NCBI GenBank assembly: GCA_030754395.1
Contig: JASMAJ010000007.1
Span: forward strand, 304 to 13,710
Reading direction: 5' to 3'
Source of the DNA: Candidatus Thalassarchaeaceae archaeon
Lineage (GTDB): Archaea; Thermoplasmatota; Poseidoniia; Poseidoniales; Thalassarchaeaceae
DNA length: 13,407 nucleotides
Shown here: piece after piece, positions 13,171 to 13,407 of the stretch
Position numbering within the stretch: position 1 is the stretch's first letter
How the letters are laid out: the number at the start of each line of letters is the position of its first letter
The notes under the pieces: model-generated
Seen by the model: only the letters and a program-made list of their open reading frames with translations
What the model was told of the DNA's origin: nothing
Databases searched by the model: none
Made by a program: the position numbers and the translations under genes

Positions 13171-13407
13171 ATGGTCACATCAACCCCGGTTTTTTCCTAC
13201 GAAGTCACCACTCGTGACCTCGCTGGTTTACCGGATGCTAGAGGCGATTCAATCAAGGGGATGTTGGCTTCAGACCACGGAGTTGAAGTAGCCGCAGTAC
13301 GAGTAATTCTCGGATATCAAGTCAAAGCCGATTTGACTTCTGAAGAAGCTGAGAGGGCCGTGTATGATTTATTTGCAGACCCAGTTATTGAGAGAGGGAG
13401 TGTGAAC
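13171..13407 (+). CDS. PurS-like domain of phosphoribosylformylglycinamidine synthase, 3' end cut off
   Basis: The frame stays open for 79 codons to the window edge. The product begins with a short beta strand and then shows the PurS pattern: LPDARGDSIKGMLASDHGVE (compare the family's DPQGRAVxxALxxLG), then VAAVRVILGYQVKADL, SEEEAERAVYDLF-like (here TSEEAERAVYDLF) and ADPVIERGSVN (family ANPVIEDYxV). PurS is either a small subunit or the N-terminal domain of FGAM synthase, which converts FGAR to FGAM in purine synthesis. The VAAVRV... plus LFADPVIE wording is more like the fused N-terminal domain of a long PurL/PurSL than a free 80-aa subunit, but the cut prevents a decision. It is divergent from pyrF. 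Confidence 0.75.
   Translation, partial: MVTSTPVFSYEVTTRDLAGLPDARGDSIKGMLASDHGVEVAAVRVILGYQVKADLTSEEAERAVYDLFADPVIERGSVN

Noticed and set aside
1..13407. CRISPR array, transposon or phage region
   Set aside because: No spaced direct repeats, transposase or integrase, or phage structural genes were seen; the genes are mostly housekeeping.

Overview
The window looks like archaeal chromosome, most likely from a marine euryarchaeon of the Thermoplasmatota / Marine Group II (Poseidoniales) kind. The archaeal call rests on genes seen here: ribosomal protein L18Ae (LX), prefoldin alpha followed by FtsY, a geranylgeranylglyceryl-phosphate synthase for ether lipids, and an archaeal beta-CASP nuclease. 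A TTTATAT box about 27 nt before the L18Ae start fits a leaderless archaeal transcript. The group-level placement is inference. Genes are tightly packed on both strands with ATGA/TGATG overlaps, and several starts follow an AGGTGA-type ribosome binding site.

Layout. 1-2510 (minus): a purine permease of the AzgA/NCS2 type, cut by the window edge, and a 437-aa beta-CASP metallo-beta-lactamase nuclease. Between them is a short region with a 14-nt perfect palindrome. 2771-4468 (plus): a 2[4Fe-4S] ferredoxin, overlapped by a small degenerate flavoprotein-like protein, then GGGP synthase. 4477-4956 (minus): a coiled-coil protein. 5114-5998 (plus): L18Ae and a two-helix membrane protein. 5967-8680: a PAPS-centred sulfation cluster made of CysQ (PAP phosphatase), a sulfotransferase on the opposite strand, and an APS kinase fused to an HxGH nucleotidyltransferase domain. 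8787-12011 (plus): a small zinc-finger protein, prefoldin alpha with extended tails, a membrane protein, FtsY, and a membrane-anchored pseudo-receiver protein. 12020-13078 (minus): a small membrane protein and a URA3-like orotidine-5'-phosphate decarboxylase. 13171-end (plus): the start of a PurS-like gene, cut by the window edge.

How the genes fit together. In many archaea L18Ae, prefoldin alpha and FtsY lie next to one another. Here that block is split by about 3.6 kb carrying all three PAPS-handling genes: one makes PAPS, one uses it, and one removes the PAP by-product. The unusual piece is the APS kinase-nucleotidyltransferase fusion, which differs from the usual APS kinase-ATP sulfurylase fusion and is the best candidate here for a little-described system. 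The ends of the window carry nucleotide metabolism (purine uptake, UMP synthesis, probable purine synthesis), and hyphenated AGGC...GCCT dyads lie in both flanking regulatory regions. The lipid gene, ferredoxin and flavoprotein-like gene may form a separate redox/lipid unit. No tRNA, rRNA, CRISPR array or transposon was seen.
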